DNA of 64,000 nucleotides. Origin: Desulfitobacterium dichloroeliminans LMG P-21439 (GTDB lineage: Bacteria > Bacillota > Desulfitobacteriia > Desulfitobacteriales > Desulfitobacteriaceae). The first letter of the stretch is position 1; each line of letters starts with the position of its first letter. Made by a program: the position numbers and the translations under genes. The stretch is from assembly GCF_000243135.2 (NCBI RefSeq), contig NC_019903.1:286001-350000 (forward strand). Direction: 5' to 3'. A model generated the notes under the pieces. The model was not told the origin of the DNA. It worked only from the letters and a program-made list of their open reading frames with translations, and made no database searches. This document shows, in pieces, positions 44,364 through 55,009 of the stretch.

Positions 44364-45661
44364 GTATTAGTGAGTGGAAAGAAGTAAAACTTGGAGAAGT
44401 ATGCACGTTAGGTGATGGTGCCCATACAAAAGTAAAGAGATTAGATAGAGGAATTTTATATTTATCCTCGAAAAATATTCAGAATGGAAAATTGAACCTT
44501 GATGATGTTTCTTATATATCCGAGGATGATTATACGAAATTATTTAGTTTAAGTAGAAGTTCAGTGAGAAATTTGCAAGATGGAGATGTACTCATTGGAA
44601 TAATAGGAACAATTGGGAATGCTTATGTTTATAGAATTAATGATAGATTTGGAATTTCAAGTTCGGTTGCTATTATCAGGCCTAACCCACAAGAACTTAA
44701 ATCGGGTTTTTTGTATTATGTTTTAAGCAGTAATTATTTTCAAAAGATTTTAGCTAGTGTAAAAGGTGGATCGGTACAGGGTTATACTAATTTACCTTTA
44801 CTGAGGAGTCTGCCGATAACCATTCCACCCATCCACGAACAAAAAGCTATCACGTCCACCCTTTCCTGCTTGGACGACAAAATTGAACTCAACAACTGCA
44901 TCAATAAGAACCTTGAGGAAATAGCACAAGCAATCTTCAAAAGCTGGTTTGTGGATTTTGAACCTTTTCAGGATGGAGAATTTGAAGACAGCGAGTTGGG
45001 GAGAATTCCTAAGGGGTGGAGAGTTGGAACTATAGGTGATCTTATCTCTGACACTTTAGGTGGAGATTGGGGGAAGGAAGTGCCACAAGGTAACTATTCT
45101 CAGGAAGTAATTTGTATCAGAGGGGCTGATATACCTGAAATAGCTACTGGTAAAAAAGGAAAACCACCTACTAGGTATATCTTAGAAAAGAATCTGGAAA
45201 AGAAAAGATTGTCAGAAGCACAAATAATAATTGAAATATCGGGTGGAAGCCCTACCCAGTCAACAGGGAGAACAGCCTTAATTACTCATCAACTTGTTAA
45301 CTTTGCAGGAAAACCTATGGTTTGTACTAATTTTTGTAGAGCTTTGTCAATGAAAAAGGAGTATTATGCAACATTTGTTTATTCAATTCTTCATTATCTA
45401 TACAACAAAGATATTTTCTTTTTATTTGAAAATGGGACGACAGGTATCAAGAATTTAGACACGAACAATCTGTTTAGCAAGTATTTAATTGTTTTGCCTG
45501 ATGATGAAACTATGATTAGATATAAAGAAATATTTGATACAATAATCAATTCGATCTACCAAAATGGAGATGAAATAGATAAGTTAAGTACTACAAGAGA
45601 TACCCTACTTCCCAAACTCATGTCCGGAGAAATCCGGGTCCCAATCGAGGAGGTGCAATAA
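44360..45661 (+). CDS. hsdS: Type I restriction-modification specificity subunit
   Basis: A 433-residue HsdS with two target-recognition domains. The first half begins WKEVKLGEVCTLGDGAH and ends with the conserved helix IPPIHEQKAITSTLSCLDDKIELNNCINKNLEEIAQAIFKSWF (written here in pieces of the family pattern). The second begins IPKGWRVGTIGDLISDTLGG and ends LSTTRDTLLPKLMSGEIRV. The two long helices set the spacer between the half-sites. The target sequence cannot be read from the protein. The ATG overlaps the RhuM stop and the stop abuts hsdR, so it is one transcript. The recognition parts are AT-rich relative to the conserved helices, usual for exchanged domains. Confidence 0.93.
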   Translation: MSISEWKEVKLGEVCTLGDGAHTKVKRLDRGILYLSSKNIQNGKLNLDDVSYISEDDYTKLFSLSRSSVRNLQDGDVLIGIIGTIGNAYVYRINDRFGISSSVAIIRPNPQELKSGFLYYVLSSNYFQKILASVKGGSVQGYTNLPLLRSLPITIPPIHEQKAITSTLSCLDDKIELNNCINKNLEEIAQAIFKSWFVDFEPFQDGEFEDSELGRIPKGWRVGTIGDLISDTLGGDWGKEVPQGNYSQEVICIRGADIPEIATGKKGKPPTRYILEKNLEKKRLSEAQIIIEISGGSPTQSTGRTALITHQLVNFAGKPMVCTNFCRALSMKKEYYATFVYSILHYLYNKDIFFLFENGTTGIKNLDTNNLFSKYLIVLPDDETMIRYKEIFDTIINSIYQNGDEIDKLSTTRDTLLPKLMSGEIRVPIEEVQ

Positions 45662-48600
45662 ATGTCGAAGAACTTCTGTGAGTCCCACTTAGAAGAAGCA
45701 ACCCTAGAATGGTTCGAAGAGCTGGGCTATGAAATAGTTTTCGCTCCCGATATTGCACCAGATGGCGATTACCCGGAGCGAGGGGATTACGGCGACATCA
45801 CTCTTAATGACAGACTAAAAGAAGCCCTCCAAAGGATCAATCCAAGGATGAGGCCAGATGCTCTGGAAGATGCCTTCAGGCAGATAACTATTCCCCAAAG
45901 TCCTAGCCTTATCATGAACAACAAGGCTTTTCAAAAGATGATCACCGACGGTATCGATGTGCAGGTGAAGCAAGCGGACGCCAGCTATCGAACGGAAAAG
46001 GTCTATGTATTTGATTTTGAGAAGCCGCTGAATAATGAGTTCATGGTAGCCAACCAGTTTACATTTATCGAACATGGGGTCGAAAAGCGTCCAGATGTGA
46101 TTGCCTTTGTTAACGGCATTCCCCTTGTAGTTATGGAATTAAAAAGTGCCAGTGATGAAAATGTGGATATCACAGATGCTTACAACCAGCTTCAGACCTA
46201 TAAAATGACCATACCTTCGCTATTCACCTATAATTCCTTCTTGGTAACCAGTGATGGGGTAAATGCTAGGGCGGGTACACTGACTTCTGATGAAGACCGT
46301 TTTATGGCCTGGCGAACTATTGATGGGGAGACGACAGCACCTTTATCGATTCCTCAACTTGAAGTGTTAATCAAGGGAATGTTCCAGCGTGACCGTTTCC
46401 TGGATATCATCAGGCATTTTGTGCTTTTCCAAAGCGATAGCCAGGACACCATAAAAATATTGGCTGGCTATCATCAGTACCATGCTGTAAATAAGGCGAT
46501 CGAAAGCACGGAGCGAGCCACTCAGGAATCCGGGGATAGAAGAATCGGTGTTATTTGGCACACTCAAGGCAGCGGTAAAAGCCTGTCTATGGTTTTCTAT
46601 GCAGGGAAACTTGTCATCAACGAGGGACTTGAAAATCCGACCATTGTAATTATCACAGACAGAAATGACCTAGATGATCAATTGTTTGGTACCTTTTTAA
46701 AAAGCAAAGGCATTTTAAGAAGTACGCCGGTGCAAGCAACAGATAGAACTCATCTGAGAGACTTACTGAATAACCGTACCAGTGGCGGTATTATTTTCAC
46801 GACCATACATAAATTCGCACCTGTAGCAAAGGAAGCAAAAGAAGAATGTGAGTTGGACAGGGCAGCCGAAGCTACTGCCCTCTACCGTACCGAAGATATG
46901 GTTCTCACCGATCGCAAGAATGTCATCGTCATGGCGGATGAAGCCCATCGCAGTCAGTATGGATTTGAAGCCGAGATCATGAAGGGTGATGATGAGGCTA
47001 ATGTGAAGTATGGCTATGCTAAATACATGCGTGACAGTCTTCCCAACGCCTCCTATATAGGGTTCACCGGGACCCCGGTGGAATTGACCGATAAAAATAC
47101 CCGAGCTGTGTTTGGGGATTACATCGATGTCTATGACATGACCCGAGCTGTTGAGGATGGAACTACGGTTAAGATTTTCTACGAAAGCAGAATTGCCAAG
47201 CTGGAGCTGCCAGAAGAACTAAAACCAAAGGTTGATACTGAGTACGATGAAATCACTGAGTATCAGGAATATACTCAAAAAGAAAAACTCAAGAGCAAAT
47301 GGGCCAGACTTGAAGCAATCGTAGGCGCTAGTGAGCGTGTAAAACAGATTGCTAAAGATATTGTAGAGCATTTTGAAAAGCGGGAACAGGCTCAGGAAAA
47401 TGCAGGTGGCAAAGCGATGATCGTGGCCATGAGCAGGAGAATCGCCATTGATCTATATCAAGAAATTGTGACGATACGACCTGAATGGCATAGTGATGAC
47501 TTGATGGCAGGAAAAATCAAAGTGGTTATGACCGGCGCATCATCCGACCCAGCGGAATGGCAGAAGTTTATCGGAAAGAAGGCCAGCAGGGAAACCTTAG
47601 CGAAGCGCATGAAGGATAAAAATGATGAGTTGAAACTGGTCATCGTCCGCGATATGTGGCTGACAGGCTTTGATGTACCAAGTATGCACACTATGTATAT
47701 AGACAAGCCCATGCAGGGGCATAACTTGATGCAGGCTATTGCTAGGGTAAATCGTGTATTTAAAGAAAAACAAGGCGGGCTTATTGTTGACTACATTGGC
47801 ATTGCTGAGAATCTGAAAGAAGCACTTGCCCAGTATACTGAAAGCGATAAGAAGACCACAGGGGTTGATACCGAAGTTGCAGGGCAGGAACTACTTATAA
47901 GGCATGATTTGATCAAAGAGTTGTTGCACGGACACGATTACAGCAAGTTCTTTACGGGCAAGCCTAGTGAAAAAATGCAAGCCATCGTGGAGACTATGGA
48001 TTATATCATCGGCCTTCGTGAGGACAGGAAAAACGACTATATCAAACTGGTCACTGAAATGGCCAGAGCATATTCTCTGTGCGCCACAACTGATATTGCG
48101 GAAAGCCTCAATGTGGAGGTTGGCTTCCATAAAGCTGTTAAAGCAAGCCTAGTTAAAATGATTAGCAATGATAATAGAAAGAAAACAACGACTCAGCTAG
48201 ACAGTGAGTTGAATCAGTTAATATCAAAGTCGATCTCATCTAATGAAGTCATCGATATTTTAAGTTCAGTGGGACTTTCCAAGCCCAATATTGCCATTCT
48301 TTCTGAAGAGTTTCTTGAGGAAGTAAAGGGAATGAAACAGAAGAACTTGGCTGTTGAGCTCTTGAACAGACTGCTTAAGGGCGGAATAAAGACCTTCTCA
48401 AGGCGTAACCTTGTCCAGTCCAAGAAATTCTCTGAATTACTGGATGCTGCGATCAGAAAATATCAGAACAGAGCTATTGAAACCACCCAAGTCATCATGG
48501 AGCTCATCGAACTTGCTAAGCAGATTAGTGAGGCAGAGAAACGCGGTGAAAGCACTGGCTTAACTCCTGATGAATTGGCGTTTTATGATGCCTTAGCAGA

Positions 48601-48844
48601 CAATGATTCTGCAAGAGAGATAATGGGCGATGAGATTCTGAAGCAAATTGCTAGAGATCTAACCCAGTCTATAAAGAAAAATATCAGCGTGGACTGGGCC
48701 ATCCGTGAGAGTGTTCAGGCTAAGATGAAGATGACCATCAAGCGACTTTTGAAGAAATATGGGTACCCGCCGGATAAGACTGCCAAAGCAGTGGACATCG
48801 TAATGGAGCAGACCAAGTTAATGTGTCAGAACGAGAGTAGATAA
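45662..48844 (+). CDS. hsdR: Type I restriction enzyme motor/nuclease subunit
   Basis: A 1060-residue HsdR. The N-terminal PD-(D/E)XK nuclease shows Asp145 (RPDVIAF) and Glu159-Leu-Lys161 (VMELKSA). The helicase has Walker A TQGSGKSL (301-308), DEAH at 426-429, the FTGTPVE motif III, and motif [18 protein letters not shown]. The C-terminal third is helical and binds the methylase core. It translocates and cuts unmodified DNA. It starts directly after the hsdS stop. All motifs look intact, so the restriction system is probably functional. Confidence 0.95.
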   Translation: MSKNFCESHLEEATLEWFEELGYEIVFAPDIAPDGDYPERGDYGDITLNDRLKEALQRINPRMRPDALEDAFRQITIPQSPSLIMNNKAFQKMITDGIDVQVKQADASYRTEKVYVFDFEKPLNNEFMVANQFTFIEHGVEKRPDVIAFVNGIPLVVMELKSASDENVDITDAYNQLQTYKMTIPSLFTYNSFLVTSDGVNARAGTLTSDEDRFMAWRTIDGETTAPLSIPQLEVLIKGMFQRDRFLDIIRHFVLFQSDSQDTIKILAGYHQYHAVNKAIESTERATQESGDRRIGVIWHTQGSGKSLSMVFYAGKLVINEGLENPTIVIITDRNDLDDQLFGTFLKSKGILRSTPVQATDRTHLRDLLNNRTSGGIIFTTIHKFAPVAKEAKEECELDRAAEATALYRTEDMVLTDRKNVIVMADEAHRSQYGFEAEIMKGDDEANVKYGYAKYMRDSLPNASYIGFTGTPVELTDKNTRAVFGDYIDVYDMTRAVEDGTTVKIFYESRIAKLELPEELKPKVDTEYDEITEYQEYTQKEKLKSKWARLEAIVGASERVKQIAKDIVEHFEKREQAQENAGGKAMIVAMSRRIAIDLYQEIVTIRPEWHSDDLMAGKIKVVMTGASSDPAEWQKFIGKKASRETLAKRMKDKNDELKLVIVRDMWLTGFDVPSMHTMYIDKPMQGHNLMQAIARVNRVFKEKQGGLIVDYIGIAENLKEALAQYTESDKKTTGVDTEVAGQELLIRHDLIKELLHGHDYSKFFTGKPSEKMQAIVETMDYIIGLREDRKNDYIKLVTEMARAYSLCATTDIAESLNVEVGFHKAVKASLVKMISNDNRKKTTTQLDSELNQLISKSISSNEVIDILSSVGLSKPNIAILSEEFLEEVKGMKQKNLAVELLNRLLKGGIKTFSRRNLVQSKKFSELLDAAIRKYQNRAIETTQVIMELIELAKQISEAEKRGESTGLTPDELAFYDALADNDSAREIMGDEILKQIARDLTQSIKKNISVDWAIRESVQAKMKMTIKRLLKKYGYPPDKTAKAVDIVMEQTKLMCQNESR

Positions 48845-48963
48845 ATAGATATTGATTAGAAAGTGTTATGGTGTTTTAGAGTCATATGAAAGTAGTATTT
48901 AATGACTAATTACTTTTAAACGTTCTGTTAACTATCATAAAACTTTGAGGAGTTGTATTTTAA

Positions 48964-51516
48964 ATGGAGGCTAGCTTCATAAAGAAAGCACTGAATGATG
49001 AAAAAGCTGCTTATGAAGCCATAAAGCAGCGTAAAGAGAAATTTGGTGTCTTTTATAAAACGTGTTTTCATGTCCACACTCCTGAATCGTACGACTACAA
49101 ATTAAAGAATGATTGGGATAAAAACAGATATATAGCATCTACGGATCAAGAAATATTTGAATTATGTATAAGGCGTAACGTTTTTCCAAGTGTACTGAAA
49201 ATTGAAGACTTTGAACCTATAGGAGTCTTTTGTGACTATAACAGCAGGAAGGAGGTACTATCTTTTTTGCTTTTGGCAGAAGAATTAATTGTAAAGGATG
49301 TCGAAATTGTTGTAGTTTCAGATCATCATACAATACAGGGAGTCCCAAAGCTTGAAATAGCAATCAAACACTTATGCCAAATGAAGAATAGAAATACTTA
49401 TCCAGAAGTAATTTTGGGCGTTGAAATATCGTGTGCAGATAAGAACCATGTTGTAGGTGTTTTTGAGAGTTCTGATGAAAATAATCGAATGATAAATAAT
49501 TGGCTGAAAGATAATTTGCTTAATATTGAAGAAGGTACTTATGAAACTAGTAGGGAAGTATTGCAATTTATTAATTCTTTTGGGGGGATTGGCTATCTTG
49601 CACATTTGGATACTTCAAATGTATTTAAAGAACAATTTTTAAACCGTGCCTATAAACAAAAGCTATTTTCAAATGAAACGCTACATCTTGTTGGGTTATC
49701 CGATTACAATAATCATGGCTATATTAAATCACGAGTGATGAAATATCGTTCAAATGAAATCAAGTTTCTTATTGATAATGATGCGCATGATCTGGAATCA
49801 GTTGGTAATAAGTGCTTTTGGATTAAGGGCAGTAAAAGGAATTTTATTACGATCAAAGAGGCTCTTAGTGATTATGATATTTCGATAAGTTTTAAGGAAG
49901 AAAAATCTGACAGGCAATATATTAAGGGTATATATATCGAAAATTGCGAGGATGGTTTTTTAAGCGGCATATGTGGAAAAGATAACTTTTGCTTAAATTT
50001 CTCGGGTGCACTAAATTGTTTGATAGGTGGGCGTGGTGCCGGAAAAAGTAGTGTTCTTGAAATTCTAGAGTATGTTCTAAGCCAGCGATGTGAATCTGAA
50101 AAATTGCTTGATTTTATATGCGCACATGGAAACACATGGGTTTTGTATGATTTCCAGGGGGATGAATATCTAATTGAAATGCGCATGCCCTTCAAACAAG
50201 ATAATGGTGAAAATATACTTCGCTACTTCGGTCAAAACCAGAGTGATCGTTATCAATATAGCTATCGGTATAGCAAAGAGAGTGTTGAAGAGTTTGCGCT
50301 TAAACAATACATGAAAATATCAAAAGTCACATATCGTGATGGTGATTTGTGGCTCGAGACTATACCAAATAAAAAGGAAATGCTTAAGAAGTTTTTTGAC
50401 ACTCGATATTCGGTTAATGAATTGGTCAATACTGCTAGTGGCGAGCAAATAAATAAGTTCTTATATGAGGTTCTTCTTCAGAACAGGACTTTGGCGAGGC
50501 CAGCTGATGTTATTAGCGTTAGAAGTAAATCAGGCTTGAGAAAAATTCTTTCGGATGTGAAAGGCGCATTGCAGCTAAGACAAGAAGCAGTAAATACTAT
50601 AATTAGGCCATTTAATGCTAATCAACAAGGAATCCTTAGAATCGTTTATTCTCAACGGAAAATCCCGAATGAGCCCGATCTTGGACGCTGGATTTTTGGA
50701 ATGGATTATAAAGAAGAAAGCCTTTTTCATAATTATAATATTACTAAAGGGAATGTGATTGGGTATCTATTGAACTTATATGATAAGAATGAAATTTTTG
50801 ATTTCCTTGATATGGTGATTTCTAAAAAAAGTGATAAAGCGAAACAACTAATCAATATATTAGGTTTTTGTACAGATATGAATCAAAATTTAATTGACAA
50901 AGGAATTTATGAGCTAAACTCAGATAATTCGAGTAGCCTTATTAAAACGATTTTCTCTGAGCTTATCACTGATGATAACCTTAATAATATAATTTATTAT
51001 TTGAGACAGTATATTCAAGACATTGAAGAATTCTCTCTTGAGTTTAATTTAAATAATAAAGAAAGTAACAACAGAATGAGTCCATTTTATAAAGATGTGA
51101 GAATTCTTTCTCTCGGGCAAAAAGTTGTAGCAATGCTCTCTTTCATTCTCGGTTTTAGTGAGTACTCGAAAGACTATAGGCCACTAATTATAGATCAACC
51201 AGAAGACAATTTGGACAATCTGTATATTTATAGGAATTTAGTCAAGCAATTAAGGGGGGTCAAAGAGAAGCGACAGGTTATTATTGCTACGCATAGTGCG
51301 ACAATTGTTACAAATGCAAAGGCTGATCAAGTATGCGTTATGGTATCAGATGACAAGCATGGATGGATAGATAGAACAGGCTATCCCGGTGAAAATGGTA
51401 TAAAGAATCAGATAATTAATTATCTCGAAGGTGGGAAAGACTCATTTATACATAAGTTGAGTGTGTACGAAGAAGCTTTAGAACTAGTAGTAAAGAAGAA
51501 GGAAGATTGTGTGTAG
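48964..51516 (+). CDS. TrlF-family PHP-AAA ATPase
   Basis: An 850-residue protein. The N-terminal ~280 residues form a PHP-type phosphoesterase/nuclease domain with metal ligands in [11 protein letters not shown] (His36, His38), SDHHTIQG, and later HLDTSN and DNDAHD. The second part is an SMC/ABC-like ATPase: Walker [10 protein letters not shown] (355-363), a long middle with helical segments, the signature-like [11 protein letters not shown], and Walker [13 protein letters not shown] (741-752) with a following switch His (ATHSAT). This is the TrlF-type family that I associate with restriction loci. It likely acts as an ATP-controlled nuclease. It follows hsdR after 119 nt with a moderate GAGGAG site, so possibly the same operon. 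Confidence 0.8.
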   Translation: MEASFIKKALNDEKAAYEAIKQRKEKFGVFYKTCFHVHTPESYDYKLKNDWDKNRYIASTDQEIFELCIRRNVFPSVLKIEDFEPIGVFCDYNSRKEVLSFLLLAEELIVKDVEIVVVSDHHTIQGVPKLEIAIKHLCQMKNRNTYPEVILGVEISCADKNHVVGVFESSDENNRMINNWLKDNLLNIEEGTYETSREVLQFINSFGGIGYLAHLDTSNVFKEQFLNRAYKQKLFSNETLHLVGLSDYNNHGYIKSRVMKYRSNEIKFLIDNDAHDLESVGNKCFWIKGSKRNFITIKEALSDYDISISFKEEKSDRQYIKGIYIENCEDGFLSGICGKDNFCLNFSGALNCLIGGRGAGKSSVLEILEYVLSQRCESEKLLDFICAHGNTWVLYDFQGDEYLIEMRMPFKQDNGENILRYFGQNQSDRYQYSYRYSKESVEEFALKQYMKISKVTYRDGDLWLETIPNKKEMLKKFFDTRYSVNELVNTASGEQINKFLYEVLLQNRTLARPADVISVRSKSGLRKILSDVKGALQLRQEAVNTIIRPFNANQQGILRIVYSQRKIPNEPDLGRWIFGMDYKEESLFHNYNITKGNVIGYLLNLYDKNEIFDFLDMVISKKSDKAKQLINILGFCTDMNQNLIDKGIYELNSDNSSSLIKTIFSELITDDNLNNIIYYLRQYIQDIEEFSLEFNLNNKESNNRMSPFYKDVRILSLGQKVVAMLSFILGFSEYSKDYRPLIIDQPEDNLDNLYIYRNLVKQLRGVKEKRQVIIATHSATIVTNAKADQVCVMVSDDKHGWIDRTGYPGENGIKNQIINYLEGGKDSFIHKLSVYEEALELVVKKKEDCV

Positions 51517-51631
51517 ACTGCTAGTGTAACCGTAAAGCGACAGAAATTTATTAGACAAATCGAAGGGTGCTGACAATAAGAACGTTTTCTATCCATAAAT
51601 CCTCATGGTGGGTAGGTGTATTGGAGATAGT

Positions 51632-52372
51632 ATGCAAAATAGATACGTAGGTGATTTAGGAGACTTTGGGAAATACGCATTGTTAAGACGTATAACAAAA
51701 ACTGGTTTAACCCTAGGGGTAAACTGGTACTTAGCCCCCGATGAGAATCATAACTCAGACGGTAAACATATCTCATATCTTAAGGATAAGAGTTATAGAA
51801 ACTATGACGAGGAGCTTTATGACTTCTTAAAATATGTCGTTGATAACGGTAAAAGGAATGTGCTAAGCGTACAGGAATCTATAATCTTGCCAAGAAATAC
51901 GGCGTACTACGACAGCATTTTGGATCTAACCAATGAACTTGACCCCTTAAAGCGCCGTATGCGTAGGCTACTCTGGCATAATGCTGCATTAAACAAGCTT
52001 AACGATTGTGAGATAGTCTTTCTTGACCCAGATAATGGTTTGCAAGTAAAAAGTGTTTCACTCACTGAAAGAAAAGGCAATAAATATATCGGTTTAGACG
52101 AGTTAAAAGATTATTACAAGCTCGGTAAGAGTATCATCTTCTACAACCACAGGGAACGTAAACAGGAGGAAGAATACCTTGATAAGTTTAGAAAGTTACA
52201 ACATGATCCAGGTCTTACTGGTGCTAAGTGGTTTGCTCTAAAATTCGTTGGGGGAACAATACGGGATTACATTTTTGTACTTCGTCCCACACACTTCTAC
52301 TTAGTAGAAGAACAATGTAAAGCGCTGCTCAATACCGCATGGAAAGCTAATTTCTCCTTATTATGTATCTAA
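51632..52372 (+). CDS. Conserved protein of the YVGDxGDFGKY type, function unknown
   Basis: A 246-residue soluble protein. Its start, MQNRYVGDLGDFGKYALLRR, is a pattern I remember from uncharacterised proteins near phage and defence genes. Other features are VNWYLAPDENHNSDGKHI, IVFLDPDNGLQ (a strand with acidic residues that could bind metal), SIIFYNHRERK and WFALKFVGGTIRDYIFVLRP. The alternating strand-helix order suggests a Rossmann-like fold. I cannot name a reaction. The start is the ATG at 51632 with GGAG 6 nt upstream. It lies between the TrlF gene and the GIY-YIG-like gene in the same orientation. Confidence 0.65.
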   Translation: MQNRYVGDLGDFGKYALLRRITKTGLTLGVNWYLAPDENHNSDGKHISYLKDKSYRNYDEELYDFLKYVVDNGKRNVLSVQESIILPRNTAYYDSILDLTNELDPLKRRMRRLLWHNAALNKLNDCEIVFLDPDNGLQVKSVSLTERKGNKYIGLDELKDYYKLGKSIIFYNHRERKQEEEYLDKFRKLQHDPGLTGAKWFALKFVGGTIRDYIFVLRPTHFYLVEEQCKALLNTAWKANFSLLCI

Positions 52373-52445
52373 TCAATATCTTTCTGGTTGAAGTTATCCT
52401 CATTCAAGACGCTGGAATTAACCAAAACAAATGAAAGAAGGTACG

Positions 52446-53240
52446 ATGTTGGCAAGAATAGCTTTAATTTCATGCACAAGCTTAAAGGAAAACTATAGAT
52501 GTCCTGCCAAGGAGCTCTACTTTAAAAGCCCTACCTTTCGTCTTGCCTATGCTTTTGCTGAGATTGTTGCTGACCATACCTATATTCTTTCTGCGAAATA
52601 TGGACTGGTGAGTATTGATGATATATTAGCTCCATATAACGAGACATTATTGGATAAGACAGATGAGCAGAAGAAAAAATGGAGCAATGAAGTTATATCT
52701 CAGCTTGCGAGCAAAGTGTCTCTTAGTGATGATGAATTTATTATTCTTGCAGGTAATAACTATTGCAAATATCTATTGCTGTCTATCTCCAAATATTGGC
52801 TCCCTTTGGAAGGGAAACGCCAAGGTGAAAGGCAACCAGCTCTTCATAACTTAATAGCCCTTGAAAAAGAAGAAAATCCATGCAAGGCTATACATCAATT
52901 GTTTAATATGATGCCCAGACTGGATTATCAAAGGATTTTAGATATTTCATTTGAAAATGGAATCTATGTGATGTTTGAAAAGGGTCAAAAATATGGGGAA
53001 CTAGATAGGATTGTAAGAGTGGGGACCCATACGGTGGATGGAAGATTGAAGGCGAGATTAGTCGATCACTTCATCAGAAAGAATAAGGATGGCAGCATTT
53101 TCAGGAAGAATGTAGGTAAAGCATTGCTTGCTAGAAGTGACGATCCCTATCTTAACATCTGGTCTCTGGATACATCTAAGCCGGATAATAAGCCCTTAAT
53201 CGATGAACTAAAGCAAGCGAAAGTCACCACCAAAAGGTAA
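52446..53240 (+). CDS. DUF6884 plus GIY-YIG-like protein
   Basis: A 264-residue two-domain protein. Residues 1-140 match the DUF6884 pattern: LISCTSLKENYRCPAKELY, SPTFRLAYAFAE, YILSAKYGLVSIDDILAPYNETL, then FIILAGNNYCKYL. The second half resembles a GIY-YIG nuclease fold: GIYVMFEKGQKY as the first strand, RIVRVGTHTVDGRLKARLVDHF in place of the YIG strand and catalytic-Arg helix, and SIFRKNVGKALL. A clear catalytic Glu is not obvious, so activity is uncertain. I use the ATG at 52446 with GAAGG upstream. It ends the rightward defence run; the next gene is convergent. Confidence 0.7.
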   Translation: MLARIALISCTSLKENYRCPAKELYFKSPTFRLAYAFAEIVADHTYILSAKYGLVSIDDILAPYNETLLDKTDEQKKKWSNEVISQLASKVSLSDDEFIILAGNNYCKYLLLSISKYWLPLEGKRQGERQPALHNLIALEKEENPCKAIHQLFNMMPRLDYQRILDISFENGIYVMFEKGQKYGELDRIVRVGTHTVDGRLKARLVDHFIRKNKDGSIFRKNVGKALLARSDDPYLNIWSLDTSKPDNKPLIDELKQAKVTTKR

Positions 53241-53302
53241 ATCAACTAACCTAACAGTAAGATATCATTTATGATTTAGAACACTATAATGCCTGTCTCC
53301 CA

Positions 53303-53902
53303 CTAAAATAAAGTCGGCGTCACATCGACCCCAGCATAACTTACATCCTCTACAGAATGATGCATCATATCATGGCTCTCCATCTCACCGGATAACCATA
53401 CTCCGCTCAGCTCCTTCGGTAGAATAACTGGCATCCGCTCATGGATAAAGATGATGCCGGGAGCTGCGGGGCGTGTGAGGATGACGAAGAGGGGTACCGG
53501 CAGATCCTTCTCAAATCTGTACATGCCTGCCATGTAGAGTGTGCTCGGCAATCCGATGGCATATTTTTGCTTCTTTTTGCCGATCGTTTCCCATTCGAAG
53601 TAGTGGCTGGCGGGGATCAGACAACGATGCTCGGCGAATCCCTTGCGGAACATCGGTTTTTCTGACGCCGTTTCTAACCGAGCGTTGATTATTTGTCCCT
53701 TGCCGTCAAACCGAGGAAAGCCCCATCTCATGAGGACTGGGGCCTCGGGGGTGATAATCGGCACAATATTTGTCGGATAAATCTCGCCGGTTTTCATCTT
53801 GGACAATTCGGGTGTGTCTTTAAAGCGATCATTGATTTCTTCAATGATCTTTTTTATTTCTGCGTCATCCTGTTCGGTAGCGATAAAGTAGCGACCGCAC
53901 AT
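53303..53902 (-). CDS. yedK: SRAP protein (YedK/HMCES), abasic-site shield
   Basis: A 199-residue SOS-response-associated peptidase. After removal of Met, Cys2 (MCGRY) forms the thiazolidine crosslink to abasic sites in single-stranded DNA. Other conserved parts are the NARLETASEKPMF segment, Glu in SHYFEWE and His in FIHERMPVIL. Length is normal. GGAGTG lies upstream of the ATG at 53902; a TTG one codon earlier would not expose Cys2. It is leftward and convergent with the GIY-YIG-like gene. A decayed copy of its 3' end lies at 58775. Confidence 0.93.
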   Translation of the reverse strand: MCGRYFIATEQDDAEIKKIIEEINDRFKDTPELSKMKTGEIYPTNIVPIITPEAPVLMRWGFPRFDGKGQIINARLETASEKPMFRKGFAEHRCLIPASHYFEWETIGKKKQKYAIGLPSTLYMAGMYRFEKDLPVPLFVILTRPAAPGIIFIHERMPVILPKELSGVWLSGEMESHDMMHHSVEDVSYAGVDVTPTLF

Positions 53903-54004
53903 CAAAGATCACTCCTTCCATGAGAGCTACTATTAGAGGACGTGCCGATACGACGAAAAGTAAAAGTAGGAAAGTTGGAAAGTAATTTAACAGTGGACCT
54001 AGTT

Positions 54005-54355
54005 CTAGAAGCAATTTCGTTTATGACATCTTGGGCACCTAAAAGCAGGCTGTTCCTTTTCGCCACAGAGCTCATAGTCACCACCTTCGATGAGTAGTCT
54101 GTTTCCATACACTAACGATGTTGCCAGTTTTTTGCGAGCATCGATATAGATTCTTTGTATAGTAGTGCGAGCAACATTCATACGCTCAGCGCACTCTTCT
54201 TGGGTCATTCCTTCTAAATCAATAAGACGAATAGTTTCATATTCATCTACAGTCATCGGAATTATTTCGCTTTCGATATCTCTTTTGTTAATAGGTCCAA
54301 ATAAATTGTTTTCGGGTAAACAGCATACCTTTTTACATTTCCTAGGCCTTGGCAT
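54005..54355 (-). CDS. DUF134 (UPF0251) DNA-binding protein
   Basis: A 116-residue predicted regulator of the DUF134/UPF0251 family. It starts [21 protein letters not shown], the family's N-terminal signature with two Cys. A sigma-70 region 4-like helix-turn-helix follows ([36 protein letters not shown], conserved in two parts), and a C-terminal Cys cluster is [11 protein letters not shown]. The ATG at 54355 has GGAGGTG upstream and is preferred to one 18 nt earlier. It is divergent from the NifX-like gene, across a pair of mirror-image sites that it probably binds. DUF134 genes are commonly next to NifX/NifB-like proteins. Confidence 0.9.
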   Translation of the reverse strand: MPRPRKCKKVCCLPENNLFGPINKRDIESEIIPMTVDEYETIRLIDLEGMTQEECAERMNVARTTIQRIYIDARKKLATSLVYGNRLLIEGGDYELCGEKEQPAFRCPRCHKRNCF

Positions 54356-54380
54356 TTTTTTCACCTCCGGCATGGTTGGG

Positions 54381-54438
54381 TTATTGACATATGCCTTTTA
54401 TAAGTTTATTATTGTGAGTAAAGGGCATATGTCAATAA
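54381..54438. promoter_or_regulatory. Divergent promoters with mirrored operators
   Basis: TTATTGACATATGCC (54381-54395) recurs perfectly inverted at 54424-54438. Each copy supplies a TTGACA -35: rightward 54384-54389 with TATTAT at 54407-54412 (17-nt spacer), and leftward 54430-54435 with a TAATAA-like -10 18 nt on. The two promoters overlap face to face. Each site is itself nearly symmetric around CATATG. Control of both genes by the DUF134 protein is inferred. Confidence 0.75.
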
Positions 54439-54487
54439 CATTATAAGACATTGGGCTGCTTAATAAAAGTATTTTGGAGGAATTTTA

Positions 54488-54853
54488 ATGATGAAAATTG
54501 CTTTACCGTCACGTCAGAATCGTATTGATGATCATTTTGGGCATTGTGAGTACTTCACTATTTACACAGTAGATAACAATAGTAAAGAAATCCTTGAAGA
54601 AGAAACGGTTGCATCCCCTGCAGGCTGTGGTTGCAAATCGAATATCGCGCAAACCCTTTCTGAAAAGGGAGTAAAAGTCATGCTCGCGGGTAATATGGGT
54701 GAGGGAGCCGTAGGGGTTTTGAAAAACTCAGGGATCGAAGTCTTGCGTGGATGTTCGGGAGATGTTAAGACGGTCGCTCTCCATTGGCTAGAAGGATCAT
54801 TAAAGGATTCCGGGGACTCTTGCCACGAACATGAACATAGTTGCCATAGCTAA
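54488..54853 (+). CDS. NifX/NifB-type iron-molybdenum cofactor-binding protein
   Basis: A 121-residue protein of the dinitrogenase iron-molybdenum cofactor family (PF02579). It shows MKIALPSRQNRIDDHFGHCEYFTIY, the SPAGCGCKSNIAQTLSEKG centre with a Cys pair, MLAGNMGEGAVGVLKNSGIEVLRG, and an unusual tail rich in His and Cys (SCHEHEHSCHS). Such proteins bind metal-sulphur clusters or act as small scaffolds; outside nitrogen-fixation clusters the role is unclear. GGAGGAATTTTA precedes two adjacent ATGs; the first is used here. It is divergent from DUF134 and closed by the hairpin at 54885. No nif gene is near. Confidence 0.88.
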   Translation: MMKIALPSRQNRIDDHFGHCEYFTIYTVDNNSKEILEEETVASPAGCGCKSNIAQTLSEKGVKVMLAGNMGEGAVGVLKNSGIEVLRGCSGDVKTVALHWLEGSLKDSGDSCHEHEHSCHS

Positions 54854-54884
54854 AGAAGATTTCAAGAGAATTTGGCAAGGATAA

Positions 54885-54935
54885 GAAACAACGATGGCGT
54901 ACTTCAAAGGAGGTACGACATTGTTGTTTCTTTTT
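54885..54935 (+). terminator. Terminator of the NifX-like gene
   Basis: An 18-position stem with three mismatches (GAAACAAC / GTTGTTTC at the base, CGTAC / GTACG at the top) and five T residues. The left arm and loop resemble the hairpins at 7463 and 24751. Confidence 0.8.
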
Positions 54936-55009
54936 GCGTTATTCCACCCGCAAAAAGCGTGGTATAATATGGTATTGAGTCCTTGTGGGGGGAATTGGGA
55001 GGTATGGTT

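Noticed and set aside
54488-54853. Evidence for nitrogen fixation
   Set aside because: The NifX-like fold alone is widespread in organisms without nitrogenase and no nif gene is nearby.
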